64,000 nt of DNA from Muscardinus avellanarius (GCA_963383645.1 OY726560.1:30813173-30877172), one strand, 5' to 3'; shown: positions 11,691-24,380, numbered from the stretch's first letter. Notes: generated from the letters alone by a model not told the origin. Numbers and translations: made by a program.

Positions 11691-12246
11691 GCTATTTTCT
11701 AGTTTCAATATTCAAGCAATATCCTCCAGTGAAGCAAGAGATTCTCCCAGATCATTTCATCTTAACGTAAGCCATGTCTAGAAAGCAAGGAACTCTAAAC
11801 AATGTAAGTCAAACTTTCCTTTGAAAAATACAATAGCTTATGCTATCTCCTTCAACTCATGAACCTTTTTTATTAGTGTCCCACTCATAAATTAATAGAC
11901 ATCAAAATGCCTATAAACACAGAAACATCTCTTTAATAGATATCAAATTGCTACTTAGAAAAGCAATTTAATTTCCCCTTGAAGCCAATAACTCCATCTC
12001 ACATTTACTTTGAAACAAAATGGATTCAATTTCTTAATAATATTTTGTGATAGTAATATTTAACAATTTTAAAGTATTTAAAATGTGTCTCCCTGACCTA
12101 AATAATAGGCTAAGTATTATATACATTTTTATTACAGAATTAAAGAATTTAACTCATTATATGTTTTGCACAGATAGTATTCTATTACAAGTGTGTCTTT
12201 TTCAAAAACTTGGATTAATGCATAAAAGTTATATATCCAATGTTTC
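11691..12246. other. Unique AT-rich stretch
   Basis: Nothing recognised. Confidence 0.4.
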
Positions 12247-12650
12247 ATTCTGTGCCTATTTCTTTTTTTAATTTTTTATTGATGTATTGTCATTATGCAT
12301 CTTAATGGGGTACAAATGGTAAAGGTATACACGCACACATGACTCAGCCCTCAATTGGAGTGGGAACCCCAATTCCCACTCCAATCCCTCCCTCCTCCCT
12401 CCTATCATGTTTGGCATATAAATGACTTTGATATGTTTGTGAATATATGTCATGTACATTCAGAAATTTTCCTCCTCCTCTCTTCCATTCTCCTCAGTTA
12501 GGTTGTCTTATTTGCTCATCTTTGTTTCCTCCTTTCTTTAAAGGCTGTAAGCAGCAAGTTTTTAAGTACAAATAAGTTTTACTTTTTCAATGTCACATTC
12601 TACTATGTATTTTATTATATTCTAATGTGTAAAAGTGCATGTTGACTTTT
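12247..12650 (-). mobile_element. L1 3' UTR end, minus orientation
   Basis: A T-run followed by 'ttattgatgtattgtcattatgc' reads on the minus strand as an L1 3' end ('...gacaatacatcaataaaaa') with a poly(A) tail. The same 3'-end motif occurs on the plus strand at 12950-12985. The right boundary is approximate. Confidence 0.6.
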
Positions 12651-12654
12651 AAAA

Positions 12655-12990
12655 GATTGTGTGTTTTTTCTCATATGTGAAAGCTAGAGAGAAAATAGGA
12701 AACTAAAGAGACTTCAGATGAATAAGGAAAAACACCAGTAGAATACTGGTTTGAGAAAGTGGAAGTGGGAGGGGGGAAGGAAGATTGATGAAGGAAACAG
12801 TTTGAATAAGCTTATGTCCATATATGAAGGTACCACTACAAATCTCATTAACATGTACCGGGAGGAAGAATGGGGCAGGGTGAGATGCAGAGGGAAATAC
12901 ACAATGTGAAGTATGCAGATATATTTGTATCACTTGGATTCTCACTATGATGTACAATGACAATACACCAGTAAAAGTATAAAAGTTCTT
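12655..12990 (+). mobile_element. L1 3' end, plus orientation
   Basis: Starts with the end of ORF2 ('tctcatatgtgaaagctagag') and runs through a G-rich 3' UTR ('gtgggaggggggaaggaag') to 'acaatgacaatacaccagtaaaa'. It forms a tail-out inverted pair with the L1 3' end to its left. Confidence 0.6.
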
Positions 12991-13151
12991 AACATTCTGG
13001 TAAAATTGAATTGGGTAAGAATCCTTATAAATCTGGCATACATTAAAGGTGTGGGATTTCAATAGCTTTTATAGTAAAGAATGAATTGCTTCTAATATAC
13101 TCACTAATTATCACTCTACCAATGAGTATCCAGTTAAATTAGAATAGAATG

Positions 13152-13441
13152 TAATGCTATAGTCTGAATAACTGTGACAAAATCCAATTCATATGTTGAA
13201 AATTAATCACCAATGTGATGATATGAAGAGTTCTTTTCAAAGGTAATTAGGTCATGAGGGCAGAGTCTTCTTAATCAGGATTTGTACACAAATAATCTGT
13301 ACACAAATTATCTGGGACTTGCCTCCTCCACCTGGAAATTGCCATCTATCACTCAAAAGCCCTCACTGAATTGACCAGCATCTTGATCTTGTATCTCCCA
13401 GCCTCAAAAACTATGAAAAATAACTTTCTGGTGTTTAAAAT
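13152..13441 (+). mobile_element. MaLR-like LTR, left part (split by L1)
   Basis: Matches the general MaLR/MLT1-MST LTR layout: 'ctatagtctgaataactgtg', 'aattcatatgttgaaa', 'ccaatgtgatgatatg', 'taattaggtcatgagggcag', 'cttgatcttgtatctcccag', 'cctcaaaaactatgaaaaat', 'tttctggtgttta'. It stops where a large L1 begins, and the missing 3' end reappears at about 17783-17833. Decayed, with no internal retroviral-like genes. Confidence 0.65.
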
Positions 13442-16083
13442 TTACATGGTTTTTACTACTATTGATCTATAGTATAATTTGAAATCTGGGATTGTGATGT
13501 CTCATGGGTTATTATTGCTTAGAATTGCTTTGGTTATTTTTGGTCTTTTCTTTCTCCATTTAAAATCACGATAGATTTTTCTAGGTCTATGAAGAATGTT
13601 GTTGTTATTCTAATGGGAATTGCATTGAATCTATAGATCACTTTTTGCAGAATGGCCATTTTGATGATATTTAGAATAAATATTATCCATGAGCATGGAA
13701 AATCTTTCTATCTTCCAAGGTCTACTTCAATTTCTTAAATGTTTTATAATTTTCTTTACAGAGGACTTTTACATCTTTGGTTAGGTTTATTCATAAGTAT
13801 TTTATTGGTTTTGAGGTTATAGTGAATGGAATTGTTTTCTTTATTTCTTTCATTGTATATTCATTGTTGGCATAAAAAAGTAACTGATTTCTTTAGGTTG
13901 ATTTTGAATCCTGCAACTTTGCAGAATTGGTTAATAAACTCCAAAAGTCTTTTGGTTGAGTTCTTTGGGTCTTCTAGATAAAGGATCATGTAATCTGCAA
14001 ATAAGAATAGTTTTAATTCCTCTCTTCTTATTTGAATTCCTTTGATTTCCTTCTCTTGTCATATTGCTGCAGCAAGAGTCTCAAGGACTATATTGAAAAG
14101 AAGTGGTGATAGTGGGCATCCTTGTCTTGATCCTGATTTTAGAGGGAATTCTTTCAGTTTTTCCCATTTCAATACGATGTCGGCTTTGTGTTATTGTATA
14201 TTGCTTTAATGATGTTTAAATAGGTTCCTTCTATTCCAATTTTCTGCAGTGCTTTTAACATAAATGGGTGTTCAATTTTGTCGAATATTTATTCAGCATC
14301 TATTGATATGATTATGTGACTTTTGTTCTCAGTTCTATTTGTGTGGTGAATAATGTGTATTGATTTGCATATGTTGAATCAGCCTTGCTTTTCTGGGATA
14401 AAACCAACTTGTTCATGGTGTATAATTCTCTTGATATGGTTAAGAATGTGTATAGTTAGTATTTTGTTTATAATTTTTACATCTATGTTCATTAAGGATA
14501 TTAGTCTGTAATTTTACTTTCTTGAGATATCTTTATTTGGTTTGAAGATTAATGTGATACTGGACTTGTAGAAGGAATTTGGGAGAATTCCATCTCTTTC
14601 AATTTCAAGTTGTGGAGTATTGGGATTAACTTCACTGAAGGTTTTGTAGAATTCAGCTGGAAACCCATTAGGGCCTAGGCTTTTCTTTGATAGCAGAAAT
14701 TTTTATTGTTCTTTCTATATCTGTGCTTGCTATTAGTTGGTTTAGGCTTGCTATATCCTCTAGGTTCAGTTTAGATAGTTTATATGTGCTTAGAAATCTA
14801 TCAATTTCTTCCATGTTTTCCAGTCTATTGGAGTATACATTTTCAAAATAATTTCTGATAATCCTTTGAATTTCCCCACTGTCTGTAGTGATGTCTCCTA
14901 TTTCATTTCTGATTTTAATAATTTAAGTTGATTCGCTCTTTCTTTTGGTTAGGTTGGCAAGAGGTTTGTCAATTCTATTAATCCTTTCAAAGAACCAGCT
15001 TTTTGTTTTGTTGATTCTTTGAATTGATTTTTTGTTCTCTATTTCACTTATTTCTGCTTGAATTTTAATAATTTCCTGCCTTCTGCTGACTTTGGGATTA
15101 TACTGTTGCAATCTTTCTATGTCTTTGAGTTGTGTCTTTAGGTTGTTTACCTGGCAATTCTCTGTCCTTCTTATGTGGGTACTCAATGCTATAAACTTTC
15201 CTCGTAACACTGCCTTCAGAGTGCCCCATAGATTTTGGTAAGTTGTTTCTCTATATTCATTTATTTATTTCTTTATTTCTCCCCTAATTTCCAATCTTAC
15301 ACATTCATCATTCATCATTCAATAGTGTATCATTCAATCTCCATGTATTTAAATAGTTTCTTTTGGTCTTCCTGTTGTTGATTTCTACTTTCATTCCATT
15401 ATGGTCTGAAAAGATTCAAGGAATTATATTACATCTTTTGAATTTGTTGCTGCTTGCTTTGTGGCACAGGATGTGATCTATTTTGGAAAAGGTTCAATGG
15501 GCTGCTGATAAGAATGTGTATTCTGTAGTTCCTGGTTGAAAAATTCTGTATATGTATATTAGGTCAATTTGGTTTATAGTTTTCTTTAGTTCTAAAGAGT
15601 CTTTACTCATCTTTTGCCTTGAAGATTGATCCAGTGGAGTGAGAGGTATGTTGAAGTCTCCCTACATAGTGTATTTGAGTCTGTTTGCAATCTGATGTCC
15701 CAAAGGATTCATTTTACAAATGTGGTTGCACCCATATTTGGGGCATAACCATTTACTATCATTATATCTTCTTAATGGATTGTTCCTTTTAATAAAAGAA
15801 AGTGCCCTGCTTGGTCTTTTCTGATGTGTTTTAGCTTAAAGTCCTTTTGTTGGATATCAGCATTGCTATCCCTGCCCATTTTTTGTCTCCATTAGTATGG
15901 TATATCTTTTACCATCCTATCACTTTCAATCTGTGAATGTCTTTAGCTGTGAGTTTCTTGCAAATAGCATATATTTGGATTATGTTTTTTAATCCACATT
16001 GCCAGTCTATGTCTTTTGATTGGTGAGTTAAGCCCTTTGGTATTCAGAGTTATTATTGAAATATGATTTTTGTTTTCTATCAT
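13442..16083 (-). pseudogene. L1 ORF2 pseudogene (endonuclease and RT portion)
   Basis: The start codon (cat at 16081-16083) and the endonuclease and reverse-transcriptase regions align by order and wording with the long ORF2 at 46749-49124. Reading frames are repeatedly broken; the longest remaining piece is about 95 codons (14923-15210, spacer between endonuclease and RT). The C-terminal domain is missing. Confidence 0.85.
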
Positions 16084-16132
16084 TTTGTGTTCTGTCTTCT
16101 GTTTGGTATCCTGTTATTTCTTCTTTATTAGA

Positions 16133-17150
16133 TGTCCCACTGATCAACTTCATCTCTTCTCTGGTTCTGAAGTCTGCTTCCTTTTTCTTCTTTATGGTTT
16201 ATTTCTTTAAGTATTTCCTCTAGTGTTGGCTTTGAATTCATGAAGTTTTTGAGATTCTGCTTATCTTAAAACACTTTTGTTTCTCCATCAATTTTCAATT
16301 AGTTTGAAATAGTTTTGCTGGATATAGAAGTTTTGGTTGGAAGTTGTTTTCTTCCAGGATCTGGATCATATCGTACCAGTCTTGCCTAGCATTCATGACT
16401 TGGGTTGTATAGTCTGGGGTGATTTTTATTGTTTTTCCCCTATATGCCACCTTCCCTTGTTTGTCCCCTATATGCCACCTTCCCTTTTGTTCTCGCTGCT
16501 TTTAAGATTCTTTTTTGGCCTCTATGTTGGTCATTTTGATTATTACATGGTGTTAGAAGGTCCTTCTTTGATCTTGTTTTAATGGTGTTCTATATGTCTC
16601 CTGGATGTGAAGATCCAAGTCTCTTTCCAAGTTTGGATAATTCTCTGAAATTATTTCTCTGAAGAGATTATGAATTTCCTTGATCTGTACCTCTATTCCT
16701 TCCTCAATGCCTTTTAACCATATATTAGGATGTTTCATATTGTCCCATAATTTTTGGATGTTTAGGTTTTGTTGCTGTAATGACTTCTGTATGCTCTTGA
16801 CTGTGTTTTTGGTCTTGAATGAAGTGGCTTCTAGCAGTGATACTCTACTTTCCATTTCATCTAATCTTCCAGAATTTCTTTCTATTGCTGTCTTCATTTT
16901 ATTTATTGACTCTTTCATTCCAGACCTCTTTCTGATTCTTTCATAGTGTTTCTATTTCCTTTTTTATTTTCTGTAGACCTGTTTTAAAGCCTTTCATCAT
17001 ATTATAGATCAGGATTCGGAACTCCCCTTTTTGCATTTCTTGTAGGTCAGTATTTATGATTTCCGTTGTCTCTTCACTGTTCCATGTTCTCATATTTTCA
17101 AATTTCTCAGCCCCTTTTTTCTGATGTATTTCTATTGTCTGTGGGCATTA
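16133..17150 (-). pseudogene. L1 ORF1 pseudogene
   Basis: Related to the intact ORF1 at 49170-50150. The best open piece (16553-16918, 121 codons) covers the coiled-coil end and the start of the RRM-like domain. A 28-bp tandem duplication at 16437-16488 breaks the C-terminal coding part. Confidence 0.8.
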
Positions 17151-17782
17151 TGTTTAATCCAGTCTTAGTAGTAGGAATTTAGAAGTGTCAGCAAGTAAGC
17201 AGTACTTTTTCCAGGGGTGACGGTTGGGTGATGATGGAGTAGCTAGGGTGATGGGTGCAGGAGTTGAGTAAGGTAGAAGATATGTTTAGGTTGAGGAAGA
17301 ATTTAAGTATAATAAGGTAGTATCTGGTTGAGAATGGGAGAAGGTTAGATAGTAGGATTCTTGTAGTTAGTATAATATTTAAAAATGGAGATATGAAATA
17401 CCTTGACTATTAAACAAAGAGATACAGTAAAGGGAAAATGAGAAAGTTTAGAGAGAAGAATGTAGACAGGCTAGAAGTTTGTAAAAGGAGTGGGGGGAAG
17501 GAGAAAAGAAACACAAATAAAGTAACACAACAAGATACAAAGGCTAACTATTATACATCAAAGAAAAACAATAAAAAAACAACCAAAAGAGAAAAAAGGG
17601 ATTAAGAAAGAGAAACAAGAGGACAAAAATAAAATAAAAAAGAACTAGCAAACATGTGAGACAAAAAAGTAAAACAACCAAACAAACAAGAAGCCCAAAT
17701 AAAGGGAAAAAAGAAAAATTAAACCCCAACAAAACAAAACAAAACCAAAGAACAAAAACAAAAGCAAAAAAAAAATGAAAGT

Positions 17783-17833
17783 TACCTAGTTTAGGTAATT
17801 TTGTTACAACAACCTGAACAGACTAAGACAGGG
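17783..17833 (+). mobile_element. MaLR-like LTR, right end (split by L1)
   Basis: 'ggtaattttgttacaacaac' and 'ctgaacagactaagaca' are the typical 3' end of a MaLR-class LTR, continuing the piece that stops at 13441. Confidence 0.65.
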
Positions 17834-18231
17834 ACAAAAATTAAAACAAAAATGAAAAACTTGAAGCATGTGGTGTTTCAGAAGCCAAGAGTCAAGGAGA
17901 TGGTGAGCAATTCTGTTGAATGCTGCTCAGCCTCCTGATGAGACAAGACAAGGCACTGACCATACAGAGAGGTGATATTGATAAAATAAAGTTAAAAATA
18001 AAATTAAATAATATCTGATTTTGATTTAAAAATAGATACAATCTGTTCTTGATAAAAATCGGATCTTTATAAACACAGTTTCAAAACAATGATCAAAATC
18101 AAGGCCTCCCTAGAGTAAATGAAAGAAAACAGTAAGTGAGAAGATGTAGACAAGTATAAACAATGCTTTTTAATATGTTTCTTATAAAGAGAAACAGGAA
18201 AAGAAAGCCAAAGGAGAAATTTTATTTTGAA

Positions 18232-18385
18232 TTGTAATAAAATATGAGAAAATTTATCATCTGAACCATTTTAAGTGTGTAGTTCAGTAGTATTAAGTAC
18301 ACTTACAGTATTGTACAACTATCAGTACCATCTTATCTTCATAAATCTTCATCTTGCAAAACTTCTATTTACCTGAAACAGTGAC
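18232..18385 (-). repeat. Ancient L1M 3'-region fragment
   Basis: 'accattttaagtgtgtagttc', 'gtattaagtacacttacagt', 'gtacaactatcagtaccatc', 'atcttgcaaaact' are the well-known L1M 3'-region wording. A run of nine C lies just right of it at about 18386-18394. Confidence 0.65.
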
Positions 18386-20490
18386 CCCCCCCCATGGAAT
18401 GTACTGTAAACTGCTTCCATGTTAGTGGGAATAATCCAGAAAACTGGGAGGAATTGTCAGTGTGGGATAGTGAAGGAAAGTTTCAATATTAACATGAGAG
18501 TAGGAGGGCAAGTACTCTATTCAGAATTAGACTCTTGACTTAGGCAGGAATGTTGTCCACTCAACTTCTCATCTTTAAGAGTGCCTTTCAAATTTCTTCT
18601 TTCCTAAAAAAGAAATCTCTCCATGTAATGTATTTTGAATGTGTTTTTTATAATTCCTTTGGCTTTCACTCTTTCTCCACTTGTCTGTGCAGCAGCCAGC
18701 ATGGCACTGTCATCCTCTTCATTAAAATAATTAATGTTAATTATCAGTCAACATACTGATGTGATTGAGATACATAAATAAACTGCTGTAAGCCAATGTT
18801 TTATATATAAGCTTTTCAAAGCAGATTCTAAACTCACTTAAGGAAGGGTCTATGAGACCTACTAAGGATGTCACTAAATTAACATCCTCATTTTTCTTAT
18901 TCTTTATGCAAGATCAGATTTTCTTCACAGACTTCCACAAGAGCAACATATTGACTTAATGGATGTATGAAGACCAAGGAGGGGGATAGAATCTTTTATA
19001 TAAAATCTTTCTAAGACTCTGAAAGTACTTTACTCTACTCACCTTTTTCTTAAAAAATACAGGTATTGTAAAGAAAACATTATTTATTTGATCATATAAT
19101 TGTATTATTATTTCTAAGTGAATTAGTAATTAAATATCTTAAAAGTATGGTTTAATTGATAATGTAGTGAGTAGATGCAGATTTCAACTACCAAAATAAA
19201 ACTCTTTGAGGACCTCAATAATTTTTAAGAGTATCAGAGCTACTTAAGATGAAAAAGTTGTAAATCCGAATATGAGATAATCTCTAATTGTCCTTAGCCC
19301 TTCTAAAACAACCTGGCTTCCCTCTATTAATGTCTTCAAACTGAAAGCAAATTCAAGACAAAATCAAGAATTTCTATACTATTTGGAATTTTTTCTTCAT
19401 TCTGAATAGACTAAGAGCACCTAAAACTTTTTTTTTACATTCTCTATTTAAAATGTAAAATCTATACTTGACAGACACCAGCATGAAAGTCTTAACCTGA
19501 GAGACACTCAGGTCTCATTAGGAAATGAGGCAAGAAGTTTCAGACTGAGCATACTGGACCAAATTTCTTACTGCTGAGATTGGAACCTTTTGCCCATCAA
19601 AGTTTATAGTTCCTCTGTGTTAGTAGACACCCTTAATGTGATGATGGAGAAAGATTTTATTATCCCTAATAAGCATTAAGAGTAATACTTAAGCTCAAAG
19701 AGTTTGAGACTTGAGAGTCCTGAGCTTAAATCTAATCTGTGTCGCAAATTATAACCTTGGGTAGCATGCTTACATGGAATTTGAGAATTCACTTATTTAA
19801 AATGGTAATCATGGTGCCTAGTTTAGTTTGTTACATTGCTTATTTTGAGGCTAGAGCTCAAATAGTATTAACTTTGATCAGAGTGAAGTGGGCATTGGAC
19901 AGCTGGAGCTTAGGGTGAGGAGACTGGAAGAATTCAAGGTCATAGTTATTTACCAACACATTAACAATGTCATTAGATTGCCAAATATTTATATAGGGAA
20001 GCTTATAGGGAAGCTGTAGTGGTCAGTCAGTGAAGCTGATACACACACCATCCCCAACTTGCCACAGGAGATGTTCCAGTGAAATGATCTCTCAGATCAA
20101 ATTCTGCCATCATCTAAATACTGAGAGAATAAGCAGGGAAACAGTCATGTGACTAGTTGAAGGAAATCTATTCTCTGCTCCAAGCAAGACCCTTAGCACC
20201 TCTCAAGAAAGAACCACTCTGAGGACGATTCAAGGAAGCGTTGATGGCAGGAACAGCCAGTTACATTTAGATTAGATGACAGAATCGTCTGTGATTTGCA
20301 GGAATATAGAGTAAACAGAACCCTAACACAATGATATGATACTGCTGGGCTTGCCCAATCCTCAACAATGCAAGGAAGTGAGACCTGTATATTCTTCCTG
20401 ATCCATCATCCATCTCCAATGACAGTTACTTCATCAATCTAAACAATTCAATCATATCTTATAATATATGCCCTGTGATATATCTCTCAA
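18386..20490. other. Mostly unique; one MIR-like relic
   Basis: No gene recognised in about 2.1 kb. Around 19700-19875 there is a decayed minus-strand MIR ('gagtcctgagcttaaatc', 'accttgggtagcatgc', 'aaaatggtaatcatggtgcc'). Confidence 0.5.
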
Positions 20491-20507
20491 GAATTCACAA
20501 GTCATTG

Positions 20508-20753
20508 TTGGGCATGGTAGCACATTCTTGTGTTCTCAACACTTGGGAGGCTGAGACAGGAGGACTGCACAGGTTCAAAGCCAGCCTCAGCTACTTAGTG
20601 AGGCCCTCAGCAACTTACTTTGATGCTATTTCCAAATAAAGCATAAAATAGTTCTGGGAGTATGTAGCCTGAAGGTAGAAAAAAACCTGAGTTCCACCCC
20701 CAGTACCACCAAAAAAAAAAAACAACAAAAAACAAACAACAACAAAAAAAACA
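20508..20753 (+). mobile_element. B1-dID-like SINE, intermediate type
   Basis: Left part 'gttgggcatggtagcacattc', B box region 'caggttcaaagccagcctc', and a right part intermediate between old and young types ('agttctgggagtatgtagcc', 'cccagtaccacc'). Long A/C-rich tail. Imperfect 15-bp flanking repeat gaattcacaagtcat / gaattcccaaattat. Confidence 0.85.
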
Positions 20754-20768
20754 GAATTCCCAAATTAT

Positions 20769-22189
20769 GACAAACACCAAGAAGATAATTTTAGTTAAGG
20801 ATTCTTCAAATACTAAATTGCCCCTTTGCTCGATATTTTACTTAACATTCATAAGCCTGCAACACATTATTTACACTAGATTATTTTAAATGATCCTACA
20901 GACAACATAAGCATGACTGTGGACCTTTTAAACACCCTGACCTAATGCCAAGACCTCCCTAAAAATCTGTCATACATTCCTCGGTCTTTGTTCTATGTGT
21001 ACAATGAGCTCCCAGCACACTGAATATGGTGAAATTTTACAGGAACAGGCTCAAGAAGTGCCCTAGATCTGTTGTGCTCAGCAAGTATCAGGTGTTCACA
21101 GAGATATGCTCTATCCCACATTAGCACAAAGCCACAAACCTTAGAGCAAATTGCCTGCCATTCACTTGTTTGTAATCCCTACTGAAGTTAATGGGAATAG
21201 TGGTTTAAGGTGATAAGAATGTAATCTTATTAAAAAACATGAGATGCCACAGAAAGAAAACTGCAGAAGCTTCCATATGTTATAACTGACATTGCTTTAG
21301 TTCATTTACTTTAAAAAAATAAAGGTAGAAATTGATTATAATAATATTAATGTTTCTTCATTTTAATAATATTCTAAGACTGTTTTATTCTGAACTGTAT
21401 TTTCTTTTTTGGAATATGGACTCAGTCCAGAATCTAAGAGCTATTATCATAAATTAGATTCATATAGTTAAATTTCCAAAGTAGAGCATAAAGCATATAT
21501 GAATTTTTCATGACACAGGTCATTTCTAATATATTTAAGAATTTAAAAATATATTTAGAGTTTTATTTAAGAAAAAATATTAAGATTTCTGGACCTTGCT
21601 TAATATGGTACTTTTAATGTTTTCCTCTTCCTCAGGTTTTTGTACCAGTCCCTTGACGATATTAGATGTGAAAAATTTTTATTATTTGTTAAAAAACAAT
21701 GATTCTGTCTCACAATCTCTAGTATGGTTTCTAGTGACTATTACACAAACATACTTGCCTTAGTCATTCATAATTTTTACCAAAGTCTCCCAAGTTGTCT
21801 TCCCTTTCAAGCATACAATAGTGTTGTACTTACAGTCCCTATAAGGAAGAATGAGTTAATATAACTAGCTCTGGCCAACAAGTTATAACAAAAGTGACAA
21901 GTTTATTCCTCAGGTCAAAACATGTAATTACATATTTAAAACCATTTGAAGCTATGTTTTTTTCTGCCATAGTGACTGAAAAGTTTCAAAATGATGACTA
22001 TTCTACCCTGTATGCCTATATTTCAAACCTATGATGAGAATGTAGCTTAAGAAAGAAGAAAATCTTACCTGTTAAGCTAAGGATAATTGGGCTATTCATT
22101 ACTACAAAATATTCCAGCCTACCCTGGATGAGCCTAATCCAACTAAGTGCATAGTGAATTTCTTATTAGGACTTTCAATGCAAATCTTT
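20769..22189. other. Unique stretch
   Basis: No gene, RNA or clear repeat seen. Confidence 0.4.
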
Positions 22190-22232
22190 ACATACATATA
22201 TACATACATACATACACATGCACACACAATCT
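22190..22232. repeat. CATA/CACA low-complexity tract
   Basis: 'acatacatatatacatacatacatacacatgcacacaca', an imperfect tetranucleotide array. Confidence 0.85.
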
Positions 22233-22246
22233 TTATGTGTATATGT

Positions 22247-23130
22247 TTGTATATTTTTAATAATTTAATAATTTTATTAGTATGTTGCAATTATATATCA
22301 TAGTGAGGTTCAATGTGATAGAAATAGCTCTTCTTATATTTCTTCCACAACCCACCCTGTACATGTTAGTGAAAATATTAGTATTAATCTGATCTATTGC
22401 TATAGTATTATTGAACTGTTTTCTCTCTCTCAATCCTTTGTTTCCTTCCCTGATTGTCATATAGTTGGATATAGAATGTCCCTTAAAAATCTCAGTATTG
22501 ATGTAGTTAAGTCATGAGGACAGATTAAACCATTATAATTAATTTATCTGAGTGGTAACCTAGGTGGATGAGTTATGCCTAGAGAGGTGTGGTCTTAGGG
22601 GTTGTTCTTGTGTCCTTGAATCCCCTTGTTTGCTTGCTCTCTGCTTCTAGACCACATAATGTGAGAGTGGTGGCTTTTTATCTCTCTCATATTCCTGAAA
22701 TCATGCCCTGAGCCTCAGACCCTGGCTTCACATTGACTGAACTTAGAATCTCCAAAAAAAAACTGTGAACAAATAAATCTCCCTTCCCCTAAGTTGTGTG
22801 GTCAATATTTTGCATTATAACAGTGAGAATGTTCACTTAGACCTGATTACCTCCACAAATCCCCTTCTACTATTCTATAGATCTCTCTGCACATAGCTTA
22901 AAGTCCCTTATGTTTTCTATTTTCTGTCTGGCTTCTATATTTGAGAGAAAACATAATCCTCACTTTCTGAGACTGGATGGTCTCACTTAGCATAACATTC
23001 TCTACTTTCATACATTTTCCTGCAAATAATATAATTTTGTTCTTCTTTATGACTAAGTGAATTCTACTGTGTATATATACCACATCTGCATAACCACATT
23101 CATATTATCCATTCATCTGCCATAAGTTTT
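22247..23130 (-). mobile_element. Old L1 3' part, split by a solo LTR
   Basis: 22247-22450 resembles an L1 3' UTR on the minus strand. 22850-23130 continues with the end of ORF2 ('ctggatggtctcacttagcata', 'ccattcatctgcc'). A 388-bp LTR with a 5-bp target duplication separates the two pieces. Confidence 0.65.
22455..22842 (+). mobile_element. Solo MaLR-like LTR
   Basis: Begins TG and is bounded by the 5-bp direct repeat CTGAT (22450-22454 and 22843-22847), as expected for LTR-element integration. Internal wording 'gatatagaatgtccctta', 'agttaagtcatgagga', 'gaacaaataaatctccc' and 'cattataacagtgagaatg' fits the MaLR class. The length is in the range of that class. There is no internal region or second LTR. 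Confidence 0.6.
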
Positions 23131-24330
23131 AATTCATAAAAGTAGCATCCATAGAGCAAAAACCCCATAATCACACTTTTGCCCATCTCCCTTTAAATTA
23201 GAACCAGTTCCAAGTTCCAGAACTCTAATTATTTTTCTTAGTAAAACTCTTTCCTATCATTGACCCTAATATTGAAATAACCTTTTTAAATGGCAATATG
23301 CACAGTGTTAATTCTTTTATTCTGCTAATTACAGAGACTCAGCCTGGTCTGAGTGGAGCTATCTTCAATTGTATCTGTCATGAGTAACCCTGGTGTTTTA
23401 CCCCATGTAGTTTCCCAGTGTATTATTAATGAGCAAAATTGGAATTTAGACTTTTGCAAGTGGACCTTGGCACCATCATAGCCATATATATGCCTAATAC
23501 CCTTGTATTAACTTGAAATGAACCAGGTACATTCTAGCATGGATAAAACTCACTTCTCTCCGGATCACTATATTATCTCTTTCCATGAAACTCAAATCAC
23601 AGAGATCCACTTGTCTTGCTACCACCCAATTGATTAATAACTTGAACTTCATACAACTCTAGATCTGCCTCTGCCTCTTTTTTCAGTCTCATGCCTAGCT
23701 TGTAGGTGGTTCTCATCCACTAAGACTAGTTGTTTTTGAGAACACTGGCAAACAAGTGTTTAAAAATATGTATATGTATATTAGGGATCAGTAGAGTAAC
23801 AGAACTCAAAAGATATACATATACTAACAGGAACTTTATTAAATCAGTTTACAGTCCAAAGTAGTGTAGTCCCAAGTATCTGTCTAAACTGGAGGAACCA
23901 ATATCTGGTCCAATGGTCAGAAAGGTGGAGTCTTAGAAAAGAGGTGACCAATAATGCAGTCCTAGTCCAAGATGGAAAGGCCAGAAAACTCTCTCTAGCA
24001 ATGATGGTGAAAATATAGTGAGAAGAAGGGATGAATATTGATATCCCAGGTGAGAGCAGATGAGCTTTTCTAAAGAAGGGCCATACATATATTCACACAA
24101 CATTTCCTTCTTTCTATTCAGGTCCAAGACCTATAAGAAAAGTGCTGATCATATTGAGGATAGGATAGTATTTTTTTTACATAAACCAGTCATCTTATCA
24201 GCACACCCAAAGTCACATAATCTTAGATGCTTCATAATCCAGTCAAATCAACAATCCAGACTAAATACCATAATAAGCAAAATAAACTTGATCTCCCAAG
24301 AATTCTTTCCAAACTTTTCATACTTAAATC

Positions 24331-24333
<3 letters not shown>
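23131..24333. other. Unique or ancient-repeat stretch
   Basis: No gene seen. 'ggatcagtagagtaacagaactc' near 23785 faintly recalls an old interspersed repeat, but I cannot name it. Confidence 0.35.

Positions 24334-24377
<44 letters not shown>
24334..24377. repeat. (GT)n microsatellite
   Basis: 22 uninterrupted GT units. Confidence 0.97.

Positions 24378-24380
<3 letters not shown>

Larger units (their letters stand above)
13442..17777 (-). mobile_element. L1, minus strand, lacking its 3' third
   Basis: Read on the minus strand: 5' UTR (about 17150-17777, A-rich on the plus strand), ORF1 (about 16133-17150), ORF2 (16083 down to 13442). The left edge falls in the middle of ORF2, at the 'tttttactactattg' block that in the younger copy lies near 46470. 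The 3' third of ORF2, the 3' UTR and the expected left poly(A) tail are all absent. It sits inside a MaLR-like LTR. Many frameshifts and stops mean it is inactive. Confidence 0.92.

Noticed and set aside
17544..17732. 62-codon Phe/Leu-rich frame
   Set aside because: Translation of the A-rich L1 5' UTR in reverse; low complexity.
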